Made by a program: the position numbers and the translations under genes
Part shown: positions 32,898 to 44,421 of the stretch, in pieces
How the letters are laid out: every line of letters starts with the position of its first letter
Numbering within the stretch: position 1 is the first letter of the stretch
Assembly (NCBI GenBank): GCA_028456385.1
Contig: JALNQF010000108.1
Span: forward strand, 89,629-153,628
Direction of reading: 5' to 3'
Source of the DNA: Ophiosphaerella korrae
Taxonomy: Eukaryota > Ascomycota > Dothideomycetes > Pleosporales > Phaeosphaeriaceae
Length of the DNA: 64,000 nucleotides
The notes under the pieces: generated by a model
The model's input: the letters and a program-made list of their open reading frames with translations, nothing else
Database searches by the model: none
Told to the model about the DNA's origin: nothing

Positions 32898-34957
32898 TCA
32901 AGCATGATGTGCACTCTCCTCGCTAACACTATGCCTGCGGTCCTTCCCCACATAGTTCGAATCAGGCAGCATATTCAAGATATCCTCCTGCTTGTCGGTC
33001 GGGCGCTGATGGAACCAAAACAAGATACCACCAATAAACGCCAAAATCGCAACTGTCGTATAATTCCACACAAGCAGCGGATCTTCCGACAGCGACACAA
33101 ACGCCTGGCCCAGCGCGTTGGAAAACGCCGACATGAAGTGCCAATACGAGGTGACGAGGGAGCGCATATTCTTGGGAGCCTTGGTGAAGGCGAATTCGAG
33201 GCCGGTGATGGAGGCGAAGATCTCAGAGAAGCCGACGAGGACGTAGGGCACGGACTGGACCCAGACGTTAATGGGGGCCGGTCGGTTTTTGCACGAGTTC
33301 ATAAATTTGCCGCAGGGGCCGGTTTTGTAGATGTAGTGTTGGATGACGGCGGCAGAGACCATGGCCATGGAGGCGAGTACGAAGCCGAGGGCGATGCGCT
33401 TGATGGGCGTGAGTTTGATGTTGGCTTTGCGGAGCGCAGGGTAGAGAAAATTGTCGACGATGGGGATGAAGATGACGAGGGAGATGGGGTTGAGATTGGT
33501 GATGACGTCGTTGGGGACGCCGTTACGAGTCATGGTGGCGGCTTGAGAGGTCAAATTGTTGTTCATCTGGTTGTAAGATAGCCCTGAGCAACATATTAGC
33601 TCCCGATTTCAACAAGAATTAGGGCTAAAACTCACAGTAAAGAGGGATCCAGGTGAAGCAGGAGCAAGCACGTAGACCACGAGCAACCTGGTCAACCCAT
33701 GCATCATCAAATTGCATCCAGTGCGGCTTGTTGGCACCAAGTTGGCTGGGCTTGACATCCTCCCAGAAGCGGTCGCTCTTGAAGTTCTTGCGCGTCCGGA
33801 CAGGATTGACCGACCACTTGCCCTTAGTTGCGAGGCCGAGGAGCTTGAAAGCACGGATAAGTACGGAGCCAGTTGGCGGGCTAAGATGGTATTTCGAACG
33901 ACAGAACCAGAGCACGATTGGACAGAAGCAGAACATGATAGTGGGCAAAAGCCACGCACACCAGAAGCCAATGTACTTCTCAACATAAACCATAGAGATT
34001 TGGCCAAGAAGGGAACCCATGTTGATAAACATGTAGAAGTACTTGAAAGAATTAGCAAAAAAATTGTATGCGATTCGGGGAGCAACATACCAAGAAGATT
34101 CGCGAGATAGTAATGTTCGGGTCTGAAATCACGCGCTCGCCAGTCTTGGAATCAATGACAACACGCGGCTTGGTCTGGCGATACTGCTCGGCGATCAAAG
34201 GTGAAATATTAGCTTTAAAGGCGCCAGTTCCGAATCCAAGTGTAATGACACCAAGAATGAAGGGCGCAATGGCCTTTCCACTTGTCAAAACACTAGGAAT
34301 AGCAGAGATAATGAGGAGAACATGGCCTAAGATCGAGAAAGCGATTGCGATGAAGATGGTGTTGAATCGACCAAGGTATTCATCTGCGATGATAGCGCCC
34401 ATAATGGGTGTGGTGTACGCCCAGAAAGAGTTGAATTGGCCAATACCAAAGGAGGCACGCTGGCCCATGTTAAGAGCACCGGCTATCATACGGTTAGCCT
34501 AACATTCGTACTAGGTATAATACGAGTCTTACGCTGTCCCTCCTCACGTGGGTCCCTGCCGGTGGTCTGGACAACTCCATCGATTTTGGGAAGTGGCTGC
34601 TGAATGAAGTTGGTGTCTGCAAAGGTCAGTGCTACAATCATGGATGTGTGACACAGATGACGCACACAGCACCTGACAACCATAGTAACCAAATCGCTCA
34701 CACAGCTCGACAAACGCAATGGTGAATGCGGTCCAAGGAATCTTTCCAGAGACACGACGTAGCGTCAATAGATCTTCGGACGTAGGTTCTTCGCCCTCCA
34801 AATCGGCCTCGAACTCAGCGGGAGGAGCATGTGGACTGTCCGTAGTATCGAAGCGAGCAAGAGCCTGCTTCTCTTGAACCTCGTACAAGGGTGTAGCAAC
34901 TTTGGGCTCATTGCTCGTGGCCATGTCAACGGCGTTTTGCGCGGTGGCCGAAGTCAT
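32898..34957 (-). CDS. PTR2/POT-family proton-coupled di/tripeptide transporter
   Basis: Five exons on minus: 34957-34666, 34616-34533, 34482-34091, 34041-33636 and 33583-32898; 619 residues, the usual size for fungal PTR2 proteins. The first intron uses a GTGCGT donor, chosen because it joins Glu-Arg-Phe-Gly-Tyr-Tyr-Gly to Thr-Asn-Phe-Ile-Gln-Gln-Pro-Leu-Pro, the family signature around helix 1. Other signatures: Gln-Phe-Asn-Ser-Phe-Trp-Ala-Tyr-Thr-Thr-Pro; Gly-Thr-Gly-Ala-Phe-Lys-Ala-Asn-Ile-Ser-Pro (the PTR2 motif with its conserved Lys); Phe-Tyr-Met-Phe-Ile-Asn-Met-Gly-Ser. About 12 membrane segments are present, with a cytosolic acidic N-terminus. It imports peptides at the plasma membrane, which complements the secreted peptidase encoded 3 kb away. 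All splice junctions keep frame and no lesions were seen. Confidence 0.92.
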
Positions 34958-35745
34958 ATTGACAGTAGATGAAGAGTCAACCCTCGAAATGGAGGAGACA
35001 AGGTGAGCAGGAGCTCTAGATAAGTGAAAAGACCAGGGGAGAGCAGGCTACCGAGAAATAGATGAAGGTGATGGGCCATTGGGCGCATCCCCACCGTGCA
35101 ACCACAACGAGCTACGCGGGGTCGCTGTTTCAAGCAGGAGCATATCGCCGCGACGTTGCAATATCCCAAGCCGGCTAACCAACGCTCGAGTAAAAGCCGT
35201 GTTGCTATCGCTGATCCAAACGGCGCAGCCACTAGACACCGCCTAAGGCCCGAGAAGCAGTCCCAAGACGTTTGGCCCACCACGGCAACATTGACTTGCC
35301 TTGGCGCAAAGACGATCGCATGCCAATGAGGCGTCAGCCATCCACCCCTAGTCAAGCTCTTATCTTAACGACCTATACTGCAGCCCCATTTCATGACGTC
35401 TCAATATTGCAGTCGCAAGCGTGCTGTGGCAGGTCCATCCGATGAACCGAGCACCAGGAAACGACTGAAACATTCGCGAGACTGTATCGTCGACTTTACA
35501 GGGTGTCTCAATATGTTCCACAGGAGAGAGCATCAGTAGTCCATGTGGGCCAGTAGAGTGCGCGCGATTCCTTGCCCATCGCCGCCGCGCCGTCTGGGCG
35601 CGCAGCGGAGAACTTGGCGAGCTTGAGAGGCAAAAAATGCAAGATACGCTACGCAAAGTCCTCGGCACTCCACAGCACTTAAAGAAACGGGTGCAAGATC
35701 CTGTTATATCGGCTAGGCCCGAAGAGGCAGGTTGAAACACTTTTT
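34958..35745. other. Upstream region of the transporter; no gene recognised
   Basis: Overlapping 130-codon frames on both strands (34954-35355 and 35360-35764) lack family features. Probably promoter sequence. Confidence 0.4.
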
Positions 35746-36350
35746 TCATATGCAGCCCGGCCAATCGATGTCCATCTCGTCCAGGACAATGTCCATATCT
35801 GTGCTAGCTGTTGCCAGGCGTCCTCCCATCATTGTTCTTGGCTTTGGAGGAGCAGAGTGCCCATGGCATTCTGTGCTCATTTCCTGACTGTTTGAGTTAA
35901 GCTCCATGAAAAAGGCTGCGCTGATTGGCGAATGCTTCGTAATAGGAACAGACCTCTCCGCTGTCGTCGCATGTAATGGCAAGACCGCTGATTTCCGCCC
36001 GCTTGGCAGGCTGACCTCCATCGTCTGTACTGGTAGAGTCCCAAGCGGGTAACGGAAATGCGGAACGGGAAGGTGGCGATGGGGACTGTTCAGTGGTAGT
36101 CCGAGGAATATGTTTTTGTGGAGATGGTGGTTCCTGGGTTTGGTGGAAGAAATCTTTGAAAGCTTGAGATGTTACTTCAGGCAGCTTACAAGGGTGCATC
36201 TTGGTTGAATCATACTTACCTCTTTGATAGATGCGTTGTAGTAGATCGGTCAAGTGCAGCATGGGATGCGATAAGACCCACACACGCCTAGATACCGAAA
36301 CCTGAAGGATTGCAGTCCAATCCATTGAGCTCCGGCGTGACGGGTGGAAG
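35746..36350 (-). other. Possible gene or gene remnant, function unknown
   Basis: Minus-strand frames at about 36240-35970 and 36020-35746 have protein-like composition: a Pro/Ser/Thr-rich region with Gln-Glu-Pro-Pro-Ser-Pro-Gln-Lys, then an acidic tail with Met-Asp-Ile-Val-Leu-Asp-Glu-Met-Asp-Ile-Asp. They could be joined by an intron (donor near 35988, acceptor near 35918). Such acidic tails occur in fungal regulators, but no DNA-binding domain is visible. The 5' side runs into repeat R1 copy D, so the gene may be truncated. Confidence 0.3.
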
Positions 36351-36725
36351 TAGCCATGGTAATCCACTGTTGATCTCTTTCCGAACGCCAGGTAAATGGT
36401 GCATGTCGTGCGACTAGTCAGGGGTGAATTCAGCAAGTATGAGAGATGTTGAAGTGAGGAGGTCGAGGAAATCGCAATTGCCCTTTGAGTCATCAAGCTT
36501 ACGCCGCCACATGCTCAGAGACAAAACGCCCATGCCTAAAGCATCAGGTCAGTGGATTCGTTGCTTTCTATCTGCTGTCTTGCAATTTGGGAAGGCTACT
36601 GGGATACTACAACAATCTTACGAAAGATGACTCTCAAGCTGCAGATACGTCACGCAAAATTTGGCCTTATAGGACAGATACATAAATTGCTAAAACTCGT
36701 AACATGACACTACTAAACAACTTCA

Positions 36726-36923
36726 TTACCTGCCTCCAAACTGTTTCTCAATCTTCTTATCCTCATCATTCTCATTGCATGGGCCGTATTTGCTAGGAAA
36801 ATCTACCTTTCTGTTTTCCACGGCACCGCAATCCTTTTTGCTTGAGAGCGCCGGGCGGCAAGTACTAGTACAAACATGGCTATGGCCGCACTTGGTGAAG
36901 ACGGTTTCCGTGCGATTACACAT
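36726..36923 (-). CDS. Small cysteine-containing hypothetical protein
   Basis: 65 residues from the ATG at 36923-36921 to a stop at 36726. It begins Met-Cys-Asn-Arg-Thr-Glu-Thr-Val-Phe-Thr-Lys-Cys-Gly-His, a pattern I associate with short uncharacterised Pleosporalean proteins. Six cysteines and two histidines in the first 45 residues suggest a metal site or disulfides. No signal peptide is seen. The frame is open ten codons further upstream without an ATG, so a spliced 5' exon is possible. It sits inside a stretch that interrupts repeat copy D. Confidence 0.4.
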   Translation of the reverse strand: MCNRTETVFTKCGHSHVCTSTCRPALSSKKDCGAVENRKVDFPSKYGPCNENDEDKKIEKQFGGR

Positions 36924-37419
36924 CTCCTTGTCGCTGTTGGTCAGGTTTGGCACGAACGTGAGTAAAAGCTTCTAGTACGACAATATGCGATCGTAGTTTG
37001 TTGAAAGCTGATGCTGAATTTGCAGAGTTTGGTAATTCGCAGTAATCGGAGAGCTGGTATAGAGAAAAAAGTGCATGATAGCGGCGCAATTTATACTACG
37101 AATATATGTATTCGAGTTAGATATTTTTGAGAAATGTGAGTCGATAAAGTCTGTTATACTACGGTTATAAGTTATTTAGGAAAGTAAATCTGATAAAGTG
37201 AGTCAATATCTACTATTACCCTTCAACTCGAAGGTTTGCCTTTTTATAGGGAGTTACGAACTACAATATTAATACCTAGTAATTGCCGTCTTCTAAAGAT
37301 TTCCTATCTGAGGCTACTTGAATCTGCTATGCGAATCTCCGAAGCACTTCATCGCAGACCAAATTTGTATTCCAAGACTATCCACAAACGCAAAATTGTT
37401 GCATATCCAACAAAATATA

Positions 37420-37637
37420 TATTGTGGCATACTAGGATGCATGTAGAAGTAGGAGGCAGGTGGCGATCCGCGGTCGGCGAGAGATGAGATGAGTTGAAGT
37501 ATATAGGTTGAGTAGCTACACGACGAGTTGGTTTCGGAGGCTATCTACTCCATCTGATCCTTTTATCGGCGCCCACACAGAGCCGCATTGCTGACCTAAG
37601 CCTCTCCGATCACGTGCGGTTCTACTACACCACAATA
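37420..37637 (+). mobile_element. TA-type MITE (element Z), copy 2, inserted in R1 copy D
   Basis: 218 bases with 8-bp terminal inverted repeats TATTGTGG/CCACAATA and TA on both sides (37418-37419 and 37638-37639), as for Tc1/mariner-type elements. The corresponding spot in R1 copies A and B is uninterrupted. Non-coding, so it needs a transposase supplied elsewhere. Confidence 0.85.
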
Positions 37638-38142
37638 TAGGCAAGATAAAAGACGGCAAGGGCAGCAGGGATAGGCTAGTTGAGATCGGAAGATCTCAAC
37701 CATGGCTACAATTTTGTGTGGCTTTTGGGCGACTTTTGGGTGGCTGCAATTTCTGAAAATAACAATAGAAGATTTCGGTAGATAGATACTCTTGCTAACT
37801 TTCCCGTTATTCGGGTCTGGCCCAACACCGCCGCCACAATGATCGCAGGGCCTTCTAAGTTTGCCATAAAACGTATTAACTAGGAAGTATAAATTTTGTG
37901 TCTCCACCGTAGCTTCACAACAGATAATGATGCTAGTAATAAAATAGGTACATCCAAATTCAATTATGGTTTGACGACAAATGATGGTACTTGGATATTG
38001 CAATGGTGGAATAGCCAAGATACAATGCAAGCATCCAAAAAATTATCTCAAGCATCTGCAATTAAGAACGCCCGAAGGCTTTCATTATCATTAAACATCA
38101 ACTAAACATACTATCCCCACACACTACACACAATCTCAAGCC

Positions 38143-40342
38143 CTAATTCCCAATCGGCACATCATCCAACGGCGTACCCTTGGAATAATGATTAATCCAG
38201 TTGAAAATCTCCGTGTGCCAGAACAGACTATTCTCCTGCTTCAACACCCAGTGATTCTCGTCAGGGAAATTTAAGAAGCGCGAAGGCACGCCGCGAGCCT
38301 GGAGGACATTAAACAGGGCAAGGCCGTCACTCTCGGGAAGGCGGTAGTCGAGCGTGTTGTGGATGATGAATTGCGGGGTAGCGAATTTGGTGATGTAGTT
38401 AAAGGGGTTCCATTTGTTGTAGGCGTCGGACTCCCAGATACTGCCGTTGTAGTCATGGCGGATGAACCACAGTTCCTCGGTGGCCCAGGCGGCGGCGGTG
38501 TTGGAGATACCGTCGTGGGTAACGAGGGCCTTGAATTTGCGGCCGAGGGGTTGGCCCTGGATCCAGTTGGTCATGTAACCGCCGTATGAGGCGCCGGCAG
38601 CGATGCCATGCGTAGTATCGATCCATTTGAGGTTCGTGTCGACGTAGTTCCAGGCGTTGACGAGATCCTCATAGGGATAACCGCCCCAGCGGCCTTGGAT
38701 CGCGTTGGTGAGGTATTGACCGAAGCCAGTAGAACCTGTTGGATTAGGAGCCACAACGATGTAGCCTTGATCAGCCCAGGTCTGGGAGTTCCATCGATTG
38801 GACCAGCTGTTCAGATTGGCGCCTTGGGGTCCACCGTGAATGATGAAGGCAAGAGGATAGGTCTTCTTAGAGTCATAGTTGCTGGGCTTGACGACGATTG
38901 CGTGGAGGGGCTGCTTGAGGTTGGGATCTGATCCATTGAAGAAGATCTCGGAAAAGCTGGCGGAGCTCAGGCCGGCGAGGTTCGGGTCAACATCGACGGC
39001 GTTGAAGATGACTTTCTTGGTACCGTTGGCGATGATAGAGTACTCGGTAGGAGTCCAGATGGCGCTTGCAGTGGTAAGGATGGACGAGTCGGGAAGCAAG
39101 GCGTAAGACGACACCGAGGTGTTTGAAGTTAAAGGCTTGAAATCATTGCTACCAGCGAGCGGGAAGTTGAAGACCTTCACGCGCGCATAGTCTTCGGCGG
39201 TGGCGTAGATGGAGTCGCCCTTGTGGCTCCAGATCAATGGTCCTTGGACCCAGCGATCGAACTTAGCGCTCAGTGGCTTCCAATTACTAGCTTTGGTCTT
39301 TCCTCCCTGCACAGCAACGTCCACGGTGTACAACTGCCAGCGGTCAGACTCGTAGTAATCCTTGTCTTGCTGAACGTAGGCAAGCTTGGTGCTGTCAGGG
39401 GAAAACGAAGGCAATCCGGAGGCACCCTGGTGGCCGGCCTTGAAGGGCTCAGAGTCAGGGCCGTTGAAAGCGACAGCAGCTTCTGAGCTGAGAACAGCAC
39501 CAGTATAGATATAACTGGCAGTGTAGTTGGCCTTGTTCAATTGCGGCGCCTTGCTAAGGAATGCATACACTTGGCCATTAGGGCTGATAGCGTAGTCGCC
39601 ATTGTCACCAAATGGCTGGACAGGTGTCTCGGACTGAGCGGTGGTGAACTTGACATCGTGGTTGAGATTACGAAGACTGGTAAGCTTGTAGCTGCTGTTG
39701 GATGACAAAGCTCCAGCGAAGACGTTGTATCGCTGCTTCGTAAGCCAGGTGTCCCAATGACGTGGGTAGACGTCTGAGTAGAAACGAGCGGTGGTTCGGG
39801 ACTTCACCGCAGTCTCCGGATTGTATGCCGTTCCGTTAGGATAGGCAAGGCTGTTGACGAGGAAATGGATATCGCCGGATGAGGTTTTGGCGACCTTTAG
39901 GCCTGAATAAGGTGCGTCCAACTCAGCAACTTTGGTGCTGTCCTTGGGCTTCAGAACGTCTCCGATCCAAAGCGAAACACCACCTTCAGTCTCGCCCGTT
40001 CCGTTGATGTAGATAAGGCCCGTCTTTGTACCGGGCAGCCAAGCATACTCATTGACCTCTGAGGTATTCCAACCAGAGCTTGAGACCTTGCCGGTCTTAA
40101 GGTCAATCAAGTTCAAGCCAGGGCTTGACTTGTGCTTCTCAAAAGAATACTGAGAAACAGAGAACAAGGCAACCGAGCCATCCGGGCTGGGGTCAGCAGC
40201 ACCACGACGCGGGTTGCTGAGAAGCTGCCTAGGGCTGCGTCAATATGCATTCAAGATAGCTGACGGTCTAAACGTACTCTGGAGTAAGCGCAAAGGCGCC
40301 CGTGGCGGCCAATGCTGAGGCAATTCCCAAATAACGTGCCAT
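38143..40342 (-). CDS. dpp5: Secreted dipeptidyl peptidase 5 (S9 prolyl-oligopeptidase family)
   Basis: Exons 40342-40278 and 40228-38143 give 716 residues, typical of fungal DPP V. Exon 1 encodes a signal peptide (Met-Ala-Arg-Tyr-Leu-Gly-Ile-Ala, ending near Ala-Phe-Ala). A beta-propeller-like region precedes the C-terminal alpha/beta hydrolase. The catalytic triad is visible: Ser569 in Gly-Ala-Ser-Tyr-Gly-Gly-Tyr, Asp649 in Asn-Thr-Leu-Asp-Tyr-Arg, His681 in Asp-Glu-Asn-His-Trp. The oxyanion motif His-Gly-Gly-Pro-Gln-Gly precedes the nucleophile. The protein has many Asn-X-Ser/Thr sites. It releases X-Ala/His-Ser-type dipeptides from protein N-termini outside the cell; the nearby PTR2 transporter could import them. 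The 49-nt intron uses GTACGT...TAG. Confidence 0.93.
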
Positions 40343-41572
40343 TGTCAACGCGACCAGCTTATGGAAAGCTCAATTGAACGAAGTCGATGTTGAAGAGGTA
40401 AGCTCCAGGGTGGGCAGCAAGCTTTATTTGATTGCCAGATTCTTGGGACGCCGAGGGACAACCCGGGACAACCCATGCACCAAGTACCCAGTCAGGCTCA
40501 AGCTGCATATTGTCTAGCCGTCATCAAAGTTGTTGCCTGCGTCCAAGGATCTATGGCATCATCTCGTGCCTTTACGCCATCTGATGGTGACTGATCCCGT
40601 TGCTATGCCCAGAAAGTGGTAGATGAACGGTGCCGGCCGTTTCTCCTGCCTCATTCAGCCTACGGCGGCGGGTACACAAACAAGCTCGGCCTAGATGGGG
40701 CGCCCGAAAGCATGTCTGTGAGTCGCCGTATCGCAATCCATGGCGAACAAAGCTCAAGCCGCTTGGCTGCTTGGAGACTGTAAATCTCACGTGTGGAGGC
40801 GAGATGGCCGCTAAAATTGGTGGCGTTGCAGCGGATCGAACGGCGTGCCGAGATGGGCAGGTCGGATTGAGCCTCCATGCCTAACGCAATGTCAAGTCTC
40901 TATTGCAAACCAAAGTTTTTGCCATACTACCATTTTGCTGCCGACGTCTGTTGTCTTTCTGCAGGTTGTGCGCAGCTCCACGCGGATAATTCACCCCGAG
41001 GTAGCACCAGTCGCATGCGCGCAAGTATTGAATAATCAACCGGTCGATGGAGGTTCTAACGGCACAGTGAAAACGTACCAACCACCTGCCTTGTCAGGTG
41101 AAAGCTAGAAGTTGAGGTGAGCGTTCTAGCACCAAAGTGATTGGTACCGAGATTCCAACACGAGCCACAAGGCTGCTGCGAATGAGCGCTCGGCCTGCTT
41201 CGTGTCTGCTGACGGTGGTGATAAGAGCCGAGTTATTCGTATCCAATTCATCGCTGATTGCGCCAATGAGAGCCGTGTCTTGTTTGTAAAAGTTGCTGTT
41301 GTTGTATTGTTCTAGAATCACGTAAAGTGGACGCGTCGTTCAGTCGCGTGGTCATGTCCACTTCCTGGGGTAAGCACGCAGGAGCAGATACGCGCGCATA
41401 GGCACTCGTGGGTGAGTCAGCGGGCAAGATGGAAGAAAGAAAGATGATTGAAGTGCTTGTAATTGTGCTTGTAATTGTTTAGTGATAGCAAGCATGCCAA
41501 TGAAGCCAATACACAACGCAGCCTACACACGGATTTATATAAACGCCTTACACCATCTGCTGTGAGCACACC
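40343..41572. other. Intergenic, no gene recognised
   Basis: DPP5 promoter and Bub3 3' flank. Frames of up to 87 codons on both strands around 40.6-41.1 kb overlap and lack signatures. Confidence 0.45.
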
Positions 41573-42706
41573 CTATTTCTTTTTACCCTGTGCCTCTGTA
41601 GCGCTCAACTCCCGGATGAAAACTTTGATGACGCCGTCTGGAACATCATCGATGCCGTCCTCGAAGCCAGGGCTCACGCCCACAGCAACAAACTTGCCAT
41701 CAGAGGAGAAGTCGATGGCTTGCACGCTGGCGGGATACTTCTGATACTGACGAATCCTCCTCTTTGCTGCAGCGTCCCACAAGGCTACGACGCCATCACC
41801 ACCGCCTGTGGCAAAGCTGCCGTGGACGGGGTGGTATGCCAGGGCGTGAACGGGATATACTATGTCCTGCCCTTCGACAGTTTGTCTGTGGCATTTAAAG
41901 GCGTACTTTCTCGATTGTGATTCTTCGGATGGATCAAACCATTCTACAGCGACGCGGCCCTCGATGCTGGAGCTCGAGTAACCCGCATCGTTGGGCATGC
42001 AGGCGACGGCGCGAGTCATGTACTTCATGGAGCTTTCTCGTTGCTGCCATGGCGCCAGCTCGATGCTTTCTCCTCCTCCTCTCTTGGCAGCTTCTGATAG
42101 CTTGTCAAGTTCGTAGATGTTGACAGCTCGGCTGGCCATAGCGACCACGAGCTTCGAGGGCGAGGCGGAGAGCGAGAAGGGCTTGGAGGGCAGGGTAATG
42201 GCGGAGAAGTCGCCGGGCCGCGAGAGATGGTGCAGGTGAAGAGTCGAGTCCCATGAGGCGGATATGAGAAGGTCGTGTGGGGCAGAGAAGAGGACGTTGC
42301 GGACGCCCTTGTCATGTGTGGACATGACTGTCTGTTGGCCCGTCTCGAGGTCAATCCTGTAGCTGTTAGCCTGTTGCCTCTTCCCTGGCACAATGTCAAG
42401 CTGTCGTACCTGCGCACTTCCCAGTCCAGACCACATGTGAAGGCTTCGTTGTCGTCGCGACCAAAGCAGACGTCTAGCACGGGCGCAGCATGCTCAAACT
42501 TGCGCAGCAGCTTACCGCCCGGCTCGGCGTGTGTGTCGTAAAGGTAAACATGGCGGTCCCACGAAGAGACCAGCAACCGTGTGGGCGTGGTGGGCGAGAA
42601 CTTGACCGAGGAGATGGGCTCGGTGGGGTTTTGCGCAAGCTCGAATTGGCCTGTGAAGGTCAGTATACAGTGTTTTGTCTGGCTCTATTGGGCGCATACT
42701 TGACAT
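41573..42706 (-). CDS. bub3: Bub3 spindle-checkpoint WD40 protein
   Basis: Exons 42706-42700 (7 nt), 42650-42410 and 42356-41573 give 343 residues, the size of fungal Bub3. The tiny first exon encodes Met-Ser plus one base and joins via GTATGC...CAG to Ser-Gln-Phe-Glu-Leu-Ala, the conserved N-terminus. WD-like repeats follow with Leu-Leu-Val-Ser-Ser-Trp-Asp, Cys-Gly-Leu-Asp-Trp-Glu-Val-Arg-Arg and Leu-Ile-Ser-Ala-Ser-Trp-Asp. The Bub3 signature Glu-Gly-Arg-Val-Ala-Val-Glu-Trp is present, then His-Pro-Val-His-Gly-Ser-Phe-Ala-Thr-Gly-Gly-Gly-Asp-Gly. Bub3 binds phosphorylated Spc105/KNL1 and brings Bub1 and Mad3 to unattached kinetochores. The gene is divergent from gpn2 with 217 bases between the starts. 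Confidence 0.93.
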
Positions 42707-42923
42707 GTTTGCGCGGTGCTGAATGAGAGACTGGCTATCGATATGTCTCAAGGTGGTGTTGGTCCATCAACAAATAATGCATGGCGCTAGTGGGCTGCCC
42801 TTGTCCTTGGCAAACATGTCCCTGCGTCAGCCCCTCCAAGCTCTCCACAGCTTGAATGCGCGTCTTTTATCTCTTTCGACTCTCCCAAGCGCTTCTCTCT
42901 CTCTCTCTCGCACACACAAAAAC
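42707..42923. promoter_or_regulatory. Compact bidirectional promoter of bub3 and gpn2
   Basis: 217 bases separate the two start codons. CT-rich (TC)n and (CA)n tracts occur at about 42895-42920, directly upstream of the gpn2 ATG, a common fungal 5' leader feature. No TATA box is obvious. Confidence 0.6.
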
Positions 42924-44180
42924 ATGCCCTTTGCACAGCTTGTCATCGGGCCGCCAGGCTCAGGCAAGTCGACGTACTGCGATGGCATGCAGCAATTCAT
43001 GGGCGCAATTGAGCGCAAATGTTCTGTTGTCAACCTGGACCCCGCCAACGATCGCACTTCTTACCAGCCGGCCATCGACGTGCGCGACCTCGTCACTATC
43101 GATGAGATCATGGAACAAGAGTCTCTCGGCCCCAATGGCGGAGTCCTTTTTGCGTTGGAGGAGCTAGAGCACAACTTTGACTGGCTGGAGGAGGGCTTGA
43201 AGGAGCTCCAAGGCGCGCATCATGAATAACACATATATAAGGCAAAGCGCTGACTTGGAGAAAGATGAGTATATTCTATTCGACTGCCCTGGTCAGGTTG
43301 AGCTGTTTACACACCATGGCTCGCTGCGCAACATCTTCATTCGCATTCAAAAACTTGGGTATCGAGTATTCGCCCACCACCCAGTCCTAGCAATACAAGC
43401 TAACCTCCCCAGCTCGTCGTCATACACCTGACTGACTCCATTATCCTATCACGACCGTCGCTCTACGTCTCTTCGCTGCTGCTAGCACTGCGAAGCATGC
43501 TTCAGATGGACCTTCCTCACCTAAACGTCCTCACCAAGATCGACAATCTTCGAAACTATCCTAACTTACCTTTCAATTTAGAGTACTACACCGAAGTACA
43601 AGACCTCCACTACCTACTACCGCACCTCAACCGCGAACAAACTTCGGGCATTCCCGGCCCATCTACCGCCGACAAGGGCGGCGACATAGATATGGATGAT
43701 GACGAGCCGACGTCAAAGTTCTCGGCGCTCAACAAAGCAATTGTTGAACTAGTCGAGGATTTTGCGCTGGTGGGGTTTGAGACACTTGCGGTAGAGGATA
43801 AAAAGAGCATGATGACTCTTCTGCGTGCCATAGACCGAGCTGGTGGCTACGCGCTGGGCGGTATCGAGGGTGCAAACGAGACGGTATGGCAGATGGCAAT
43901 GCGAGAAGACGGTGTGACCATGGGCGCTAGAGATGTGCAAGAGCGATGGCTCGATCGACGCGAGGAGCTCGATGAGGAGGAGAAGCAGGCATGGGCAGAA
44001 GAGAGCAAGGAGATGAAAGATCCACCCAAAAACGTCGATGAAGCACACCAGGCGCAGCAGAAAGTTGCAACGACGAAGCAGCAGACAGACGAGGACGATG
44101 AGGACATGGACGACTTGGAAGAAATGAGGCGTTTCATGGAGAAGAAGAAGGGCGACGGGATAAATATTGTCAAGAGATAA
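42924..44180 (+). CDS. gpn2: GPN-loop GTPase 2
   Basis: Exons 42924-43212, 43265-43365 and 43413-44180 give 385 residues. The P-loop Gly-Pro-Pro-Gly-Ser-Gly-Lys-Ser-Thr is at residues 9-17, and the defining Gly-Pro-Asn triad is at 69-71 (followed by Gly-Gly). Asp-Cys-Pro-Gly-Gln-Val-Glu-Leu is the G3 region and Leu-Thr-Lys-Ile-Asp the G4 base-recognition motif. GPN2 works with GPN1/GPN3 in RNA polymerase II assembly and nuclear import. The C-terminus is an acidic, charged tail (Asp-Glu-Asp-Asp-Glu-Asp). The first intron lacks GT: the frame-restoring solution is a GC-AG intron of 52 nt (43213-43264) with a CTGAC branch site at 43250-43254. The second intron is a normal 47-nt GT-AG. Confidence 0.9.
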
Positions 44181-44421
44181 TATCAAGCCGTCTGTTGACA
44201 TTCACAGCACTAGGTGCTGGCCCTGCATTTCACTAGTGCTCGCATGGTCTGCCTGTTGCTATGCGTTACGCAGTGAAGAGAATCACCAGTGCATGACCCA
44301 TAGTCAGGTGAATTCTGGTCCCTCGCTCAGATACAAAGCTTGATGATTTATTTGGACTAAATCTAAACCACCATAATCACCATTCAACTTGGAATTCAAC
44401 TCAACTAGGCAGAATTTCGCC

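Larger units (their letters stand above)
36535..38030 (+). repeat. Dispersed repeat family R1, copy D (interrupted)
   Basis: Y part at 36535-36655. A replaced stretch of about 400 bases (36656-37060) follows, with a small cysteine-rich frame in it. The rest of Y and the full X part run to about 38030, where the start of another Y appears (GATATTGCAATGG...). A MITE is inserted at 37420-37637. This copy shows that X runs directly into Y, supporting an originally tandem arrangement. Confidence 0.8.

Noticed and set aside
32874..33581. 235-codon plus-strand frame over the peptide transporter
   Set aside because: Gly/Asp/Glu-rich antisense of the last transporter exon.
43213..43264. GPN2 as a pseudogene because of the missing GT donor
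   Set aside because: A GC-AG intron with a proper branch site restores the conserved frame, and both other junctions and all GTPase motifs are intact.
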